Below are positions 34,457 through 45,056 of a stretch of 64,000 bases of DNA, in pieces. Each line of letters opens with the position of its first letter. Position 1 is the first letter of the stretch. Source of the DNA: Phlegmacium glaucopus (taxonomy: Eukaryota; Basidiomycota; Agaricomycetes; Agaricales; Cortinariaceae); the NCBI GenBank assembly GCA_015039465.1, contig MU130378.1:1244570-1308569 (forward strand), written 5' to 3'. The translations under genes and the position numbers were made by a program. Below the pieces are notes generated by a model, which did not search any database, was not told the DNA's origin, and saw nothing but the letters and a program-made list of their open reading frames with translations.

Positions 34457-36234
34457 ATGTCCTCTACGGCACGAAAACAAGCCCCTCGTTTGGCTAAACC
34501 TGCCGTTCGATATTGGAGGGGAAAAGTTCCCAAGGGCTTGGCAGAAGCTTATTCAGACTCAGATGCTGAAGAAGAACCCTCCAATTTTGAAGAGGGAGAC
34601 ATTCCCATAAATGATCACGACGATGACGAGGAGGAAGACGAAGGGTTTGGGACTTTGCCGAAACGACAGATGGTGAAGCCGAAAGCCATGAATCTAGCTC
34701 TCAAAGATGTTAGTGTATCGAAGGAAGGTAGGGTCGTTGTAGCCGGACGCGAGGAATCTGGTCGGACGGCGCTCGAAGAAGAAGATGAAGGTATAGAATT
34801 GGGCCTGGTATTGTAAATTTATTACTAAAGGCACAATATAGATTCAGATGAACAATCTGAAGATAGACCTATCCAAGGTCAAGGCGAAACGGAGGAGGTT
34901 AGCACTCAAGATATACTTTTATCCGAATAATACGTAATTTTTGTCAGTCTAGCGAGTACGAATCTGACTCGGATGAAGAACCTCAAGTAGAGTTTCGACC
35001 AGTTTTCATCCCAAAGTATGTTCTATAAATCTTACTTTGTAACTAGGTGAGTTTGCTAACCTGAAGTAATGTGGTAGACGTGCTAGAGCAACTATTGCAG
35101 AAAGAGAAAATATAGCACAGGACACCGAAGAAGCTCTCCGAAGAAAAGAGGGGGAAGCAGAGGAGCGACGCAAACAAAGTCACGATCTTGTCGCTGCCAG
35201 CATCCGACGCGAACTGGCAGAAAGTTCGTACGAAACTGACCATGTTCATCTATTACATCCTAAACTTACTTTCTACAGAGGAGAAGGAGGAGGAAATTCC
35301 TGATGTCGACGATACCGATGGATTGGATCCAGCTGCTGAGTTCGAGGCTTGGCGTCTGCGAGAACTTGGAAGAATCAAGATGGAAAGAGAGGCCGAACTG
35401 CAGCGTGAAAAAGAACGTCAAGAAATTGAGCGACGGAGAGCTATGCCAGCAGAGCAGCGGATGAAGGAAGATTTAGAACGTGCGCAGAAACTTCGGGACG
35501 AGAAACCGAAGGGTCAACAAAAATTCTTGCAGAAGTATTGGCACAAAGGAGCTTTCCATCAGGTATATATATTTCTTGGCTTAAATGTTTGACATTCGGG
35601 CTGAAGTCTTCTAGGATGAGGAAATTCTTCAACGTCATGATTATACGGAAGCAACAGAATCTACGGTGGATGTTTCCCTGCTACCAAAGGTCATGCAGGT
35701 GAAGAACTTCGGGAAACGGAGTCGAACCAAGTACACGCATTTACTTGACCAGGACACAACGGTGCAGACCAAAGGCTTTGGAACATCTACGCCAGTAAAA
35801 GGTGTTGGAACTTTTCTCGAAGGTGGCTGTTTCTTATGTGGAGGACCCCATCTGAAGAAAGGTGAATACCTTTCACCGATTCCATATCCTTCTAATTCCT
35901 TTTTGACTCTGAAGATTGTTCACAAAACAATGAGAGTGGTGGACCCACTGGACCCAATGCGGCAGTAGCCCACAACCGGCGGCAGGACAAACATCGGGAT
36001 AACTTATTTTGGAAAGATAGGACCGAGTCTCACACAAATAATCACTGGAACCTCAAGCATTCACGAGATAACGGTGGATCCGATCCTCAACGACCTAATT
36101 CTAGACCACCTTCTGGCCCGAGGAATAGTCATTCTAATGATAGTCATCAGTCCCGTCCGAGTCGCCGCTCCCGCGAAGGGTCACCAGAGCACATATCTAA
36201 TAGAGACAAACGGAGACGACTCGATAATGATTAA
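34457..36234 (+). CDS. MFAP1: MFAP1, spliceosomal B-complex protein, with a C-terminal zinc knuckle
   Basis: MFAP1 joins the spliceosome at B-complex stage. Start MSSTARKQAPRLAKPAVRYW, RGKVPKGLAEAYSDSDAEEE; acidic exons; EFRPVFIPKRARATIAEREN; a long charged helix (AEERRKQSHDLVAASIRREL, FEAWRLRELGRIKMEREAEL, RRRAMPAEQRMKEDLERAQK); PKGQQKFLQKYWHKGAFHQ; DEEILQRHDYTEATESTVD; and the family signature LPKVMQVKNFGKRSRTKYTH, LLDQDTT. Past this point the animal protein ends soon, but here GGCFLCGGPHLKKDC forms a CX2CX3HX4C knuckle, followed by an Arg/Ser/His-rich RS-like tail (SHQSRPSRRSREGSPEH) to TAA at 36232. At least six introns, some of 50-60 bp. Confidence 0.92.
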
Positions 36235-37500
36235 TTGTGTGAAGTCACAAGGCTCAAGTCTGTATGTAATATAGTTTATAATCTATGTGGTTCTTGTACA
36301 CTGGGTGACTTTCTGCAGGATAAATCATAAATCCACCATATTTTTGGGGATGGTCAAATTACAAATCCACTGGTTGGCCAAAAATCACAACTACAGGCAT
36401 ACCTGATGTGTCACAGCATGGAAGGCTTGCTCCCCCCATGGCTGGCAACTGCTGACCTTAGCACTTGACCCCTTGGCTTTTTATGTGATCTATCTATGGT
36501 GCAACAGAGCTGCTACTTTTGTACAACAAAAATAGAGGGTCCAAATTTCCCTGGGTTTTTTATTCCTTTATACAAAATGCTTCATTTTCCAATCTAAATT
36601 GATCCTCTATTTCTCAAACCCAATCCTCATCCCTGTTAGAGCCAATGGTAAGGCTCATTAATGTAAAGCATAACTTTGTCCCTTTCATCATCAGCTCTCC
36701 ACAATGACTTCAGACTATCAGGGCATCATGATCTCAGAAGTCATCTTCATTTTTGGTGTTTTTGGATGTCGGAAAGTGGCTTGACAACATGGAAGCTGAC
36801 ATTGATTTTTCGGCTCGCTGATCTTTCTCCTTTCTTTGCTTCGTATGGATATTTCGATGAGACAGTATGGCAAGTTTGATTATTTGCATTGCTTTTGTAC
36901 TCCTCAGAATCTTTCGGTCTTTCCGGATCATTGAAGAATGCTATCAATTGCGCTATTTTTCCCGATCTTTTGAAGGGTTGGACAGAATTTTTCGAGGACA
37001 ATTTTTGTGCCTTGATTTGGGGGTCCTGAGAATCAACTCAAATGGGTCAAAAGGGTAATTTATGGACTGTAGACTATTGTCATCTACGTTCGATTTTTGT
37101 AGCCTTGCACAAGATGGGTCAGTTGTTTTCCCGGAGGAAGTTTCAAGTCACCATACACGTCCACCAGTTGATTTGAAAAGGGAGTTTGTGGAAGTAACAA
37201 AGGATTTAATGACTCGGATAACATAGGAATCTAGCGAACACAACTTTTTGGAATGCGACATTTTCCCAGGCTTGTACCAAGCTCTGCTTACATAAATATG
37301 CCGGCTTCCTGACCCCAGTTTACCTTATAATATTAATAAAAACTTTCACATCAATTCTCGATGGATTGCTCGGGCTCGTACGAGTCCTGTGTCGTTCGGC
37401 CCTATTTATTCTTGAACCACCCCTGTCATTTTGTTTTCCACCTTGCTTAAACCAACAGAACATTCCGGTGCTAGTTATCTTCCCTAAAGACGATTTAGAA
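36235..37500. other. Long non-coding stretch between MFAP1 and the FAD oxidoreductase
   Basis: About 1.27 kb that is T-rich on the + strand with no conserved protein. An imperfect 15-bp direct repeat sits at 36322-36336 and 36356-36370. The base composition and lack of frames differ from the neighbours, so a relic of a mobile element is possible. I found no terminal repeats or transposase. The last ~200 bp must hold the promoter of the next gene. Confidence 0.4.
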
Positions 37501-39312
37501 ATGACTCGTATTATTAAAGTTGCCGTGGTGGGCACTGGACTTGCAGGCCTCACGGCGGCCCATCTTCTAGAAAGGCCACTCGAAGGTACCTTTGAAGACG
37601 TTGAGTTCGAGGTCCATGTCTTTGAGAAGGTGCGTTTTTCTCAACGTGTATTTAATATTGGCGAATGCTTAACCGTGGTAAAGGCTCCCTCGATTGGTAT
37701 GGATTGTTCGTCAATTTCACTCACGGCTCCTGGTTTGAGGGAAGATTGGCGGATTGATGTCCCTATGCGGTCATTTCAAGGAGGTACTCATTGTATCCTC
37801 ACTTTTTATGACAAATATGACCTACCAACATTTTTTGGTTAGGCTACTACTCCCATCTTATTTCATTTTATGAGAGTCTTGGAATCATGTTTCGACCAGC
37901 CGATTTCACTTATTCTTTTTCTTCCCTCTTTCTCTCACCAAAGCTCCGGAGAATTACGACTACTATGATTTATAATGGGGCCTCTGGTCGTGCAGGCGTC
38001 AGTAAACCTTCAAGTCTTGGCGGCAACAGCAAAAATCTAGGAGTTTTTGCGTCCACAATACAGAATGTCTGGGCGACCGGCTTATTTATTTGCATGACGA
38101 CGCAACTGCTGCTTTGTTTTATAATCACATTATTCCATGCGGTACCAATCTGGAGATCTACCAGCGCCCCGAGCATTGTCTTCCGGGACTGGGCCGTGCA
38201 AACCAAACCCCACGGATTTCTCGCCAAATTGTGCGGTATGGACGTAGCCTGGCAGGATTACATTCATTCTGTTTTATTGCCTTTACTATCTGCTGTGTGC
38301 ACAGCGCCTGAGGAGGACGTCATGAACCATCCCATGGAAGAGTTCCTTGGTACGTCGTCATGGACCTATCAGTGCTTTTACCAAAATTGATTTGATAATA
38401 GATTATATTTGGCTCACACTTGGAACACACCACTATGTCGTTGTCAGTGGTGTTCGCGACGTCGTTACTCGTCTCACAGCAAATCTACAACATCTTTATC
38501 TGTCCTCACCCATCTTAGCAATTCGATCTGCTCCCCATGATCCTCGATTCGCCACAATACAATACTTCCATGACGGCCAGACGCAGGAAGTCACGGGCTT
38601 TCGTCATATAATCTTAGCAACCCAAGCAAGTGGAGCCATCCCTCTCCTAACGTCATATCTACAATCCCTACCTTCCAATCAACCTGATCACATAAAAGCC
38701 ATAGAAGATCAAATTCAATGCTTAAAATCGTTTCAATATCGTCGATCTACTGTCGTCAACCATACTGACAGCTCTCTCCTTCCCGATGATGGTAGAGATA
38801 TACGAGATCTTAATCTCATTACTCTCAATCGTAATTCCAACCACGAAAATCTGCTAGAGTCGACAGACAAACTCAGATTGTGCGTCTCGTCATCATATAC
38901 GATGACCACGCATATTTTGCCTCGTCCCCAAGGATATCCGGAGGATAAGCCTCAAGTGTATCAAACTACCAATCCGATTATAGAGCCGAAAAAGGATTGC
39001 CTGCTCAGCGTAGCGACATTGGAACGAGCTATTGTTACTATGAAAAGCAAGAAGGCTCTTGCATTATTATCCGTAGCGGAGACACGAACGTGGTGGCAGT
39101 GCCCCTATCAAGCTACTACTCGTTTGGGGGTGCTACAGGGAGCCAGGAAGCCTTCTGACGGGGACGGCCCAGGAATTTGGCTGTGTGGATCGTATGCGCA
39201 TTCCGGCATACCTCTACTTGAGGGTTGTGTAGTCAGCGCCAGAAATGTTGTTGAACAGGGCATTTTAGAAAGTGAAGGGGTTCAATGGGTTCGTAAGCCA
39301 TGGCATCAATGA
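37501..39312 (+). CDS. FAD/NAD(P)-binding oxidoreductase, amine-oxidase fold
   Basis: Start MTRIIKVAVVGTGLAGLTAA, a Rossmann GxGxxG dinucleotide-binding motif, followed by VHVFEK, the acidic end of the second beta strand. Exon 2 gives GMDCSSISLTAPGLREDWRI. The middle part includes AVCTAPEEDVMNHPMEEFL and VVVSGVRDVVTRLTANL. The long last exon ends GIWLCGSYAHSGIPLLEGCV, VSARNVVEQGIL, the usual C-terminal FAD-contacting block of flavin amine oxidase-like proteins. It resembles the class of predicted NAD/FAD-binding proteins related to cyclopropane-lipid and carotenoid enzymes. The substrate is unknown. About four introns; the frame near 37810-37870 was not fully fixed. Confidence 0.82.
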
Positions 39313-39453
39313 TTACGGTTATATAAAGTAGGCTGTTACAAAGTTACATGTTGCCCTTACGAACTTTCTTCTGCATTTCGTTGTGAGGGTCAAGTGAAGG
39401 GCCAGTCTCCATCCCTTTGTGAAAAAATGAGCTGATAATCAAAATTTAATGCA

Positions 39454-39975
39454 CTAGAATATATCACCTAAGAATACGTCCGAAGGCTCAATCACTTCGT
39501 CGCGACCCATTAGGATATCGAGGTGGAGATTGGCCTGAGGACCGCCGTACATAGGTGTCTTGTCGCTACAAGTGAGAACGGGAGTAATACAAATGCAATA
39601 CATCTTACGTTTGCTACAATCTTACGTTCCATGAGGCGTCGCATTGGCGCATGCATTCCGAATAGATTGCGTTCCAGTGTTAACTTCATGTTATCTTGGA
39701 TTGCTTCCCACTGATAAGGTGAACCAATGGAACAGTCAAATAAATAATATACTAGGACACGTACGTTCTCGAGTCGATCTTTCAATGTTCCTTCGGATTT
39801 TACTTCGGCAGCCAGGCTACGAGGGCCATATTGAAGAGTATCGTGCAAACCCAAAGAGTTGGAGGTGTCTTTGACCGACACTGACTTTGACGAGGGTGCT
39901 GGGACGATGCGAAGAGATGGTTCCTAAGTGTTTATTGAGTTCTGAAACAAAATTATAGAGAGTTCTGTATACCAT
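39454..39975 (-). CDS. UMP1: UMP1/POMP, proteasome maturation factor
   Basis: Chaperone that holds half-proteasomes together and is degraded as the 20S core matures. Exons 39973-39975 (ATG only), 39765-39923, 39609-39710 and 39454-39558 close at 122 residues. Sequence: EPSLRIVPAPSSKSVSVKDT, SNSLGLHDTLQYGPRSLAAE, WEAIQDNMKLTLERNLFGMH, APMRRLMERKIVANTPMYGG, and the end DILMGRDEVIEPSDVFLGDI. All of these match the conserved C-terminal half of the family. The start codon stands alone before a 49-bp intron. Its start is 83 bp from the divergent GID1-like gene, also in protein turnover. Confidence 0.95.
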
Positions 39976-40058
39976 GTTGTAGTTAGATGTTAAAGACGCG
40001 TATGCCTTATTTAAAGAGTCCTATTCTCACGTGCCTTTGCCCCTTACCTCAATCCACC

Positions 40059-42705
40059 ATGAACACTAGACCATCCAGATCGTCCAGTATTCCAATACCA
40101 CGCAGTTCTTCATCTTCTTCAACTGCAAATCGTAATATCGAATCTCTCATTTCAATTCCCCAGTATGGTTCTCCAAGTCGACCTCAAAGACACAATGTAG
40201 AACGACTACATCCCTCTCACGCTTTCAGGTCTACCAGTAGTAGTAACAATCTTTCAGCTTCTCCAACCCGAAATCCACGCCCTGCGTCTATTAGTGTACC
40301 TGGCAGACATTCTACCCAAACGTCTTTTGAACCAAGAGTCATTCGTGGTTCCGGAGCTGAAATACAAATACATCCTTCACCTGCCCCAGAATGTCCAACT
40401 CCGAGTCAACCCCAACTTTCCACCTCACAATTACAAACGCGGAGGGCCAGTGTAACGAGCATCAGAACTTCAAATAAACCTCTAACGACGCAGCTTATTG
40501 CACGTCCGGCCTCTGTGCCATTTTCTAGGCCAACATACCTTGAATACTCGTCCTTGAGACATCTGCTCCAAGCTGAAGTGCCTGTCTCCCCAATCTCAAG
40601 TCGAAGAGCCGATCCCTCAGTTGGTGCCAGGTCCCAACCGTATTCTATGTCTCCATCTTCGGACATCGACGATGATAGTAATGCAACTCCTCCCCCTCGT
40701 GATCTTCGTCTTATCTCTGCATCGCTCCCTCTTGCTACACAAGATACGCCATTCAGACTCCCGACACGTTGGGGCGATCATCATCAGCATCTAAGTCTTT
40801 CGTTAGATGGGCGGGAATTGACCTATGAGGGTTCGTAGCCTATACATTCTTCAGGATAAGCCTTAGACTCATACTGAGATAGGAGCATCATGTGCGGGAG
40901 ACAAAGACGCTGCTGCTGCTCGGACGGCCTATCCAATACCTCCTGCTTGTGGGGTTTACTATTACGAAGTCGAGATTCTTGGTAAAGAGCAAAAGGCGTG
41001 AGTGTTCTCCATCATTATTATTTTGAACCAAGCACTCACTCCTTCGTAGTCATGTCAGCCTTGGGTATGTTATATCATATCCTGTCATTTATGTATTATC
41101 TGTAAACTCTGATGGCAGATTTGCCGGTCGAAGCGTGAAGTTTTCTCGATTACCTGGTTGGGAGACTAATTCTTGGGGTTATCATGGAGACGATGGACAT
41201 GCACTATCTACCGATAAAAGCGGTGCTCAATACGGTCCACCTTTTGGTAGTAAGCTCTGTTCTTCCGTCTCTCGTGTTCTTTTCTAAAAAAAAAGGGGTG
41301 TAGCTGGAGATATCATTGGTTGTGGAATTGATTTCACGACGTACAAAGCCTTCTTCACCAAGAACGGCACATTACTTGGTGAATATATCCCCTTTCCTCC
41401 TTTCTTAAGTCAAATACCTGAATTAACGCCCATCTTTAGGTACCGTTTTTGACAGCATCGGAAGGAATGTTGATCTTTATCCCGCTGTTGGCCTACAACA
41501 TATGGGTGAGGTAATCCGCGCCAACTTCGGCCAGGAACCCTTCAAATACGACATCGATTACCATGTCCAACAGCAGCTCAACGTTACCTGGAATAAGATA
41601 CTGGCTACCTCCCTCGATAGCACGCTTTTACGCCTTTTCCGTAAAACAGGCCCTGCATCAATTGCATCCATCACGAATGATACCTTCGAAAAGACATCCA
41701 TTTCAGAAGAAGAATCGAAACTTGTTCTAAACCAACTTGTCATGACATACCTCATCCATCACGGATATGCTAAAACTGCTCGTGCTCTCGAGACTCAGCA
41801 GGAAGCAAACGATAAGGCCATCACAACTGTCCCGCCAGGATCAGATGCAGACGATCATGATGTTGAGATGTGTCACTCCACGAACAAACATGATTTTATT
41901 GAAAGCGATATTGAATGCCGAACAAACATCGTGAATCATGTACTTGGGGGCAAAATTGACGAGGCTATAGAGGCTATCCAGGAACATCATCCGAAGGTAC
42001 TGGAAACCGAAGACCACTTGATTTTCTTCAAACTGCGTTGCCGGAAATTTGTTGAGCTCATCCTCGAAACATCTGAGATCAAAAAGAAAATGAAAGCTTT
42101 ACGTGAAAGGGTCGATAGACGCAAAGATCGAGAGGAAACGTGGATCGACGATGAAATGAACATGGACATCGATGACGATGCTCCAAGGTCCCTGCCATAT
42201 CGACCTTCATTGAATGAATCTTCAGGCATCATGACCAGCAGCAGTTACTCAGCGCCCGACGGTGAAGATGTAGGTGAATTCCAGGGTTTGGTATTGCAGT
42301 ATGAAACTGCCCTGAACGACGCAATTAACTACGGCCAAAATCTGTCCAAGACTTATCAGTTAGATGCAAGGCCTGAACTGCAGCAGCTTTTCAAGAAGAC
42401 GTTTGGCATCGTGGCATGGGAAGATCCCTTGGAAGCGGGCGGTTCAATTGCTGATGTTGTTGGACATGATTCAAGGGTTGCCCTTGCTCATGAGGTTAAT
42501 CAAGCGATTCTTAGTAAGTAACATGTTTCATCCATGAAGCTCAAAATAACTAACGCGTGTACCACCAGAATCACAAGGACGTCCGGTGCAGCCAGCATTA
42601 GAAACTGTATATCGGCATACTTCTGCTTGTGTCACGCAACTTGGCTTATTAGGCGTTGGTGCTGCTGCTTTCGCCGATATGTCACGAGAATTTCTCCAAG
42701 CATGA
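40059..42705 (+). CDS. GID1: GID1/Vid30/RanBPM-like scaffold of the GID/CTLH ubiquitin ligase
   Basis: Substrate-receptor scaffold of the multi-subunit GID/CTLH E3 ligase that in yeast degrades gluconeogenic enzymes. Residues 1 to about 230 are Ser/Pro/Arg-rich and disordered. The SPRY domain follows: CGVYYYEVEILGKEQKAHVS, FAGRSVKFSRLPGWETNSWG, YHGDDGHALSTDKSGAQYG and GDIIGCGIDFTTYKAFFTKN, then VDLYPAVGLQHMGEVIRANF. Next are LisH (ESKLVLNQLVMTYLIHHGYA), CTLH (RTNIVNHVLGGKIDEAIEAI) and CRA (about 41990-42700, ending GAAAFADMSREFLQA). A 15-nt exon at 41050-41064 joins AHVSLG to the next exon. A CACGTG box lies at 40028-40033, just upstream. Confidence 0.93.
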
Positions 42706-42862
42706 GTCGCCTCTATCGCCTTTCCTCATTTGGTTGTCCATTAGTTGGCTCCGGTATCAACATTGGAGGTCGGACTGCCACTCGTTCTGTTGTTCTGTTT
42801 CAATGCCTTTCACATTTACCATTAGATATATATGTGATCTTGTATCAATACAATCTCCCTCC

Positions 42863-44105
42863 TCAAAGATTATAAATAGGTAATAATCTATCCAGTATTA
42901 AAGACTGTCGGCAAAGTGGGCACTCAGCCTTCCGTATGACGAAATAATAAGCGCTTGTTCGTATGAAGCCAAAAGATAGACAATGCTGACCTTCTCCCTT
43001 CCCCAACCCACAATACAATTCCAGCAAAACAAGTGCCCACATTCAGTTGCACAGCTATCGGTCCTTTCTTCGAGGCACAACGTACAATTTCTGGATGCTC
43101 TTAACTCGGCAGAAATCGCAGTCACATCTAGGGCAGTTCTTTCATCTTGCTCCGCGGGCTTTGCAGGCTCGCCTTCTGGGTCTTGCACAGTTAGCAGAAG
43201 AGAAACCCTGCGATCGTCAAGATAGCTGTCATGTAGAGCTGGTGTGTTAAGCCTTTCTTTGCCACTCTGTTGGGCACGCTCGGCATTAAGATAGCTAATC
43301 AATCGGTGAATGAGTCTGACGCCGATCATGATCCCAAGTAATGAGTAAGATGGCGGTCGTGTATGTGGATCTTCTGGAATAGAGGATATCTTGGAAATAT
43401 CAAAACAAAAAAAAAGGGATGTACCATGTAAAAACAGAACACACACATGATGAACTCCCATTACACGTTTGACAAGATCGTAATAATTTCCTCTGAGATA
43501 AAATATGGCTAAATTGATCTCGGTCAAAACATCCAAGGTGGAGGGGAGACGTTTAAGCCAGTTGCTCAGGTTGGGATGTCTGCTGTTGAGCGCTGCATTT
43601 TGTCCTAATCTTCCAATGGCATAAGACGGTACTAAAGACAGTATGATGAGAGTTGTCCGAATGAAGTTCGAAGGAGGAACAGTTTGAGTGGCTGGAGAAT
43701 ACTGCCATATGCCTGTGTACTCTTCGCCGAGTGTCTGCGTCGCTGCAGGATAATAAATAAGCCTGTAAGTAGCGGCAGACTCAACATACCTGTTCCTGTC
43801 GTGAGACCATAGTAACAGAGTTTAACAAATAAATCCAATTCCTTGTCCCATCGAGTCAACCAACGAGTGCCTGTATAGGTCTGAGATTTTTTATATAAGG
43901 ACATGCCACGGGGACAACCAACCAAACCATGACCGTAGAATGCTTTCGACTTGTACCTTCAAGGAGGACACATGGTAGAGATCCCGCTGATTGGCCCTAA
44001 CTAAGTCGGACTTTAATTCAACCTGTGCATTTTTATAAAGTTGTTCATTGACGAACTTATTTGAGCTTGCTGGGCTGCAGGGAATATAAGGGTTGAAGTG
44101 CTCAT
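42863..44105 (-). CDS. PEX10: PEX10, peroxisomal RING-finger ubiquitin ligase
   Basis: RING subunit of the Pex2-Pex10-Pex12 ligase that recycles the import receptor Pex5 at the peroxisome membrane. Exon 1 is 44057-44105 (MSTSTLIFPAAQQAQI); across the intron IRANQRDLYHVSSLKVQVES, WLTRWDKELDLFVKLCYYGL, LTEINLAIFYLRGNYYDLVK and SLLGIMIGVRLIHRLISYLN. The C-terminal RING (C3HC4) is NCTLCLEERTDSCATECGHL, FCWNCIVGWGREK, AECPLCRQSL, ending LPIYNL. Membrane segments precede the RING as in the family. It diverges from MGR2 with 82 bp between start codons. Confidence 0.93.
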
Positions 44106-44187
44106 GTGCGGGACATGTGTTTATACCAGTTTGGACTGAAAACTGAAACTGCTCGTTCTCGACTTTATTTCGTCCATTAATAATAAG

Positions 44188-44807
44188 ATGCCGCTTCCGC
44201 CTACGCACTATCAAGATGGGCCTTCTATCTGGCAGAAAAGTAAGCCACCTTTTATCATGGTTAACGTCTACTCATCTATTCCAAATTACAGTGAAGTAAG
44301 AACACTATTAAAATACTCTTCACTTGTGTGCACACGAGCTTCGACGGCGTTAACCTCTACGTTTACAGAATGGGAGCTCTTATGGGTGGTGGTGTCGGCC
44401 TTACCATTGGGTTCATCTTCGGGTCCTGGAGTATCATCAGGTTTGCATATTACTTTAATCCTCACGGTCTATTTGCTCATTGGTTCTTTTCCTTAGAGGT
44501 GGCGCTGGTCCACGCGGATTTTTGGGGACACTTTCGCAATACATGCTCAGTAGTGCAGCCACATTCTCATTCTTCCTGGCAATTGGATCTGTATGTTGTC
44601 CATCTTAGAGGCGCGTCATCAAGTCATTTCTAACGTAACAAATCATAGGTAATTCGCAGTGATTCATTGATACATCCCCATTTGCAGGCAGCGCAAACGC
44701 AATTCTCCTCGTCGGCATGCGACCTACGCTCTCGAGTTGAAGGTGCACGCCTCATAAGAGCACAATGGGACGCAGAGAGGAGACGTACGGCTTCAACAAC
44801 AGCCTAA
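44188..44807 (+). CDS. MGR2: MGR2/ROMO1-type subunit of the TIM23 translocase
   Basis: Small inner-membrane protein that couples the TIM23 channel and gates lateral release of preproteins. Exon 1 44188-44239 (MPLPPTHYQDGPSIWQK), exon 2 44292-44295 (4 nt), exon 3 from 44369. Joined they give KMKMGALMGGGVGLTIGFIF, then GSWSIIRGGAGPRGFLGTLS and QYMLSSAATFSFFLAIGSVI, the two glycine-rich membrane hairpin segments of the family. The tail ends RAQWDAERRRTASTTA with TAA at 44805. Without the 4-nt exon the frame is lost, so that exon is strongly implied. The C-terminal tail after the second span is longer than in animal ROMO1, as in fungal Mgr2. Confidence 0.9.
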
Positions 44808-45056
44808 AGGCAATACAAAAGGGTTCCAATTGTCGAGCGTACTAATTGTTGGCACATTAACTTGAGACTGGTATTGATGAGGTCTTTGACAAACGCAGTT
44901 TACCTACAGTGTCATCAAAAACTCTGGCAGGTACTTGGAAGAGAGGAACAGGAATCGTATTATGCTCAGCAAAATCCAACACAATAAAACTTGAACGTAT
45001 GAATCGCCTAAACTAAACTAAGATAACAACACCATCGTAAACCAGTATCATCCACC

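Noticed and set aside
36734..37058. Small frames on both strands of the 36-37 kb block
   Set aside because: No conservation or splice context; they overlap each other in several frames as expected by chance in T-rich DNA.
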